This document shows positions 5,838-8,034 of a stretch of 8,034 nt of DNA, piece after piece; the first letter of the stretch is position 1; each line of letters starts with the position of its first letter. The notes beneath the pieces are model-generated. The model made no database searches. It saw only the letters and a program-made list of their open reading frames with translations, and was not told the origin of the DNA. A program made the position numbers and the translations under genes. This stretch comes from Bifidobacteriaceae bacterium (GTDB taxonomy: Bacteria > Actinomycetota > Actinomycetes > Actinomycetales > WQXJ01): positions 1-8,034 of the forward strand of contig JAITKC010000259.1 in the NCBI GenBank assembly GCA_031278665.1. The letters are read 5' to 3'.

Positions 5838-6815
5838 ATGAGTGGTTACGCTCCACGGGTGCTGTGCGAGGGGAAGACGATCACCGACATTTCAGCCTGG
5901 ACGCAACTGGTCGCGCGTACGTTCGCGCCGGCCGACATGCGGCCTTACAGCCAAGCTTTCACCGCCACGGTGCGCGCGTTCGAGCGCGGCGACTTTCACA
6001 TTTCGCGTCTCGACTTGACTAGCCACCGGGCCCGCCATCGCAGCGCAGACATCGCGCCGCACGGCGGCGGGCGGCTGGTGCTGGCACTACAAGTCGCGGG
6101 CCGGGGAATCGTCGCCCAGGACGGCCGACTGGTCCAAGTCAGTGCCGGAGATGTGACCGTCTTCGACACCTCGCGGCCCTACACGCTAGTTTTCGACGAT
6201 GCCGTCACCTGCGTCGGCGTCGCGGCGCCGCTGGTCCGCTTGGGCTTGCCGCGCGATGCCACCGCCACGCTCACCGCCGTCAAGGTGCCGGCCGGCGAAC
6301 CGGTCGCCTTGGCCGTGACCGACACCGTGACGGCGCTTGAGGCGCAGTTGTCGGCCTTGCCGCCGCTCTGCCAGCACCAGGCGGTGCGCAGCATTCTGGA
6401 CATATTCACTATGTTTTGTATGCACATCGCCGGCGGCCGCGAGCCGGCCGACACCGGCTCGCTGGACAAACTGCTGCATTTTGTCGACGACCACATTGAC
6501 GACCCAGCTTTGGACCCCGCCAAAGTCGCCGCGGCACTCTACATGTCAGTGCGTTCGCTCCACGCCCTGGCGCACGCCGGCGGGTTTTCGGTCGCCAGTT
6601 TGATCAGGCGCCGCCGGCTCGACGGCTGTCGAATCGACCTGTCCAACCCCCGGCTCGCCCACTTGACCGTGGCCGAGATCGGCGCGCGGTGGGGCTTGGT
6701 CAACCCGACGCACTTCAGCGCAATGTTCCGATCCGAATTCGGCGTTCCGCCGAGTGTCTTCCGCTCCGAAGCGCTGGCCGCCCGATCGCGGCCGCCAGTC
6801 GCCGGACCGGGGTGA
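5838..6815 (+). CDS. AraC-family transcriptional regulator
   Basis: A 325-residue DNA-binding regulator. Residues 30-180 fit the AraC-binding-like sensor domain found in FeaR/NimR-type proteins; the core is QVAGRGIVAQDGRLVQVSAG followed by DVTVFDTSRPYTL (85-117). The C-terminal 209-309 is a HTH_18 domain with two helix-turn-helix units: LDPAKVAAALYMSVRSLHAL (225-244) and LTVAEIGARWGLVNPTHFSA (276-295), ending in FRSEFGVPPSVFR. The ATG at 5838 has GGAGG four bases upstream. It faces away from the SDR-flavoprotein-MFS operon, the usual place for its own regulator, and probably activates it when an effector binds. The effector is unknown. The stop codon TGA is the first three bases of the arm of a palindromic repeat, and the last 12 or so residues (Pro/Ala/Arg) look like a tail altered by that junction. 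Confidence 0.9.
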   Translation: MSGYAPRVLCEGKTITDISAWTQLVARTFAPADMRPYSQAFTATVRAFERGDFHISRLDLTSHRARHRSADIAPHGGGRLVLALQVAGRGIVAQDGRLVQVSAGDVTVFDTSRPYTLVFDDAVTCVGVAAPLVRLGLPRDATATLTAVKVPAGEPVALAVTDTVTALEAQLSALPPLCQHQAVRSILDIFTMFCMHIAGGREPADTGSLDKLLHFVDDHIDDPALDPAKVAAALYMSVRSLHALAHAGGFSVASLIRRRRLDGCRIDLSNPRLAHLTVAEIGARWGLVNPTHFSAMFRSEFGVPPSVFRSEALAARSRPPVAGPG

Positions 6816-6867
6816 TCAAAGTGGCCTCGGGACGGCCGCAGACCCATCCCGAGGCCAGTTTGATCAC
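6801..6867. repeat. 67-base palindromic repeat, copy 1
   Basis: This copy matches 6948-7014 at 66 of 67 positions. Inside it, 6813-6832 (TGATCAAAGTGGCCTCGGGA) pairs with 6847-6866 at 19 of 20 positions around a 14-base loop; the single G/G mismatch is kept in both copies. It begins inside the 3' end of the AraC-type gene, supplies its stop codon, and could act as a 3' hairpin or terminator. Confidence 0.85.
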
Positions 6868-6947
6868 ACAGCCCCGCCGCTAAGGCGAGCCGCCCGTCGT
6901 GTTTCCCCAGGTCGCGGGACCGAGAAAACCCAAGGCCACGGGAAACG

Positions 6948-7014
6948 GCCGGACCGGGGTGATCAAAGTGGCCTCGGGACGGCCGCAGACCCACCCCGAG
7001 GCCAGTTTGATCAC
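6948..7014. repeat. 67-base palindromic repeat, copy 2
   Basis: Same orientation as copy 1, offset by 147 bases. The only difference (T6847 to C6994) opens the innermost pair of the stem. The 80 bases between the copies show no gene; they hold a weak GTTTCCC/GGGAAAC dyad. REP- or MITE-like behaviour is inferred from near identity and palindromic form. Confidence 0.85.
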
Positions 7015-7210
7015 CAGACCCCGCGCGGGCGCTTGGAGGCGGCGGCGCGGAAGGCGGGGCCGCCCAAGGCGATCGATTGATGAGACTTTCGGGGCGCTTG
7101 CCTTGGCGCTTACCCAAAGCGCGCACCATGGCAATGCGGCCGGCGTCTAACGGGCGGCGGTTGCGCGCCGGTCTCGGCGCGGCGGGCGCAGCAGGTCCGC
7201 CTTGAGCAAA

Positions 7211-7231
7211 CTTGAGCCGAGCCGACTCAAG
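7211..7231. promoter_or_regulatory. HAIR element 1 (HspR operator)
   Basis: CTTGAGC-N7-ACTCAAG matches the HspR consensus CTTGAGT-N7-ACTCAAG at 13 of 14 positions. A lone CTTGAG half-site lies ten bases upstream at 7201. The right half is nested in a second near-palindrome, GCCGACT-CA-AGTCGGC (7221-7236). HspR represses dnaK operons in actinobacteria. Confidence 0.88.
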
Positions 7232-7236
7232 TCGGC

Positions 7237-7265
7237 TTGACGCCAGACCATCCGGAGAGGAAACT
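7237..7265 (+). promoter_or_regulatory. Candidate dnaK promoter
   Basis: TTGACG at 7237-7242 is a good -35 for the housekeeping sigma factor. Seventeen bases on, GAAACT (7260-7265) is a poor -10 that overlaps the start of HAIR element 2. This arrangement would let HspR block the polymerase directly, giving a leader of about 135 bases. Confidence 0.4.
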
Positions 7266-7284
7266 TGAGTCAGTTCGACTCAAC
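7264..7284. promoter_or_regulatory. HAIR element 2 (HspR operator)
   Basis: CTTGAGT-N7-ACTCAAC matches the HspR consensus at 13 of 14 positions. Its centre is 53 bases from that of element 1, about five helical turns, so two HspR molecules would lie on the same face of the DNA. Confidence 0.88.
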
Positions 7285-7287
7285 TGA

Positions 7288-8034
<747 letters not shown>

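Noticed and set aside
5827..5841. Tiny upstream frame (MEVR, stop) overlapping the AraC start as ATGA
   Set aside because: The ATG lies immediately before the Shine-Dalgarno sequence and has none of its own; most likely chance.
5563..5856. Minus-strand frame of 97 codons in the divergent spacer
   Set aside because: Low-complexity Arg/Pro/Ala, overlaps the start of the AraC-type gene, and has no recognisable motif.
6801..7014. CRISPR-like repeat pair
   Set aside because: Only two units, each a long palindrome overlapping a gene end, with an 80-base interval; too long and too few for a CRISPR array, and no cas genes.
6539..7129. Minus-strand frame of 196 codons
   Set aside because: It is antisense to the AraC DNA-binding domain and continues through both palindromic repeats; its internal repeated segments are only the repeat translated twice.
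7201..7284. CIRCE (HrcA) element at dnaK
   Set aside because: The arms are CTTGAGT/ACTCAAG with a seven-base spacer, which is the HspR site; the CIRCE arms TTAGCACTC/GAGTGCTAA are absent.

Overview
The window is high-GC DNA from an actinobacterium (Actinomycetota). Three things point there: a dnaK whose protein reads like actinobacterial DnaK, two HAIR-type operators (the HspR binding site of actinobacteria) in front of it, and a CPBP-family membrane protease N-terminus of a form common in high-GC Gram-positives. Genus cannot be told from the sequence. Base composition is even, and no tRNA, rRNA, CRISPR array or transposase was seen.

Layout from left to right. Positions 1-518 hold the start of a minus-strand CPBP protease gene that runs into an inverted second copy of itself and appears broken. 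Positions 586-1368 (minus) encode a 260-residue HhH-GPD-like protein of unknown role, with a likely leaderless start and a CRP/GlxR-like box upstream. Positions 1369-1955 have no gene, but hold a decayed copy of part of the next operon, a long palindrome and a probable terminator. Positions 5506 down to 1956 are a minus-strand operon: short-chain dehydrogenase (SDR), FAD-dependent flavoprotein of the fumarate reductase/ketosteroid dehydrogenase superfamily, and a 12-helix MFS transporter. An AraC-family regulator is transcribed divergently at 5838-6815. Positions 6816-7407 carry two near-identical 67-base palindromic repeats and the dnaK control region. dnaK starts at 7408 and leaves the window in frame.

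The operon and its regulator look like a small catabolic or biotransformation cassette. The transporter would import a small organic substrate, the SDR would oxidise or reduce an alcohol/carbonyl group, and the flavoprotein would add or remove hydrogen at a carbon-carbon double bond. AraC probably senses the substrate and acts in the 331-base divergent spacer. The substrate cannot be read from the sequence. The flavoprotein's C-terminal FAD motif does not have the arginine-bearing form of classic fumarate and urocanate reductases.

The signals not explained by ordinary gene content are the mirrored CPBP fragment at the left edge, the decayed duplicate of the flavoprotein/MFS junction at 1495-1608, and the palindromic repeats, one of which supplies the stop codon of the araC gene.
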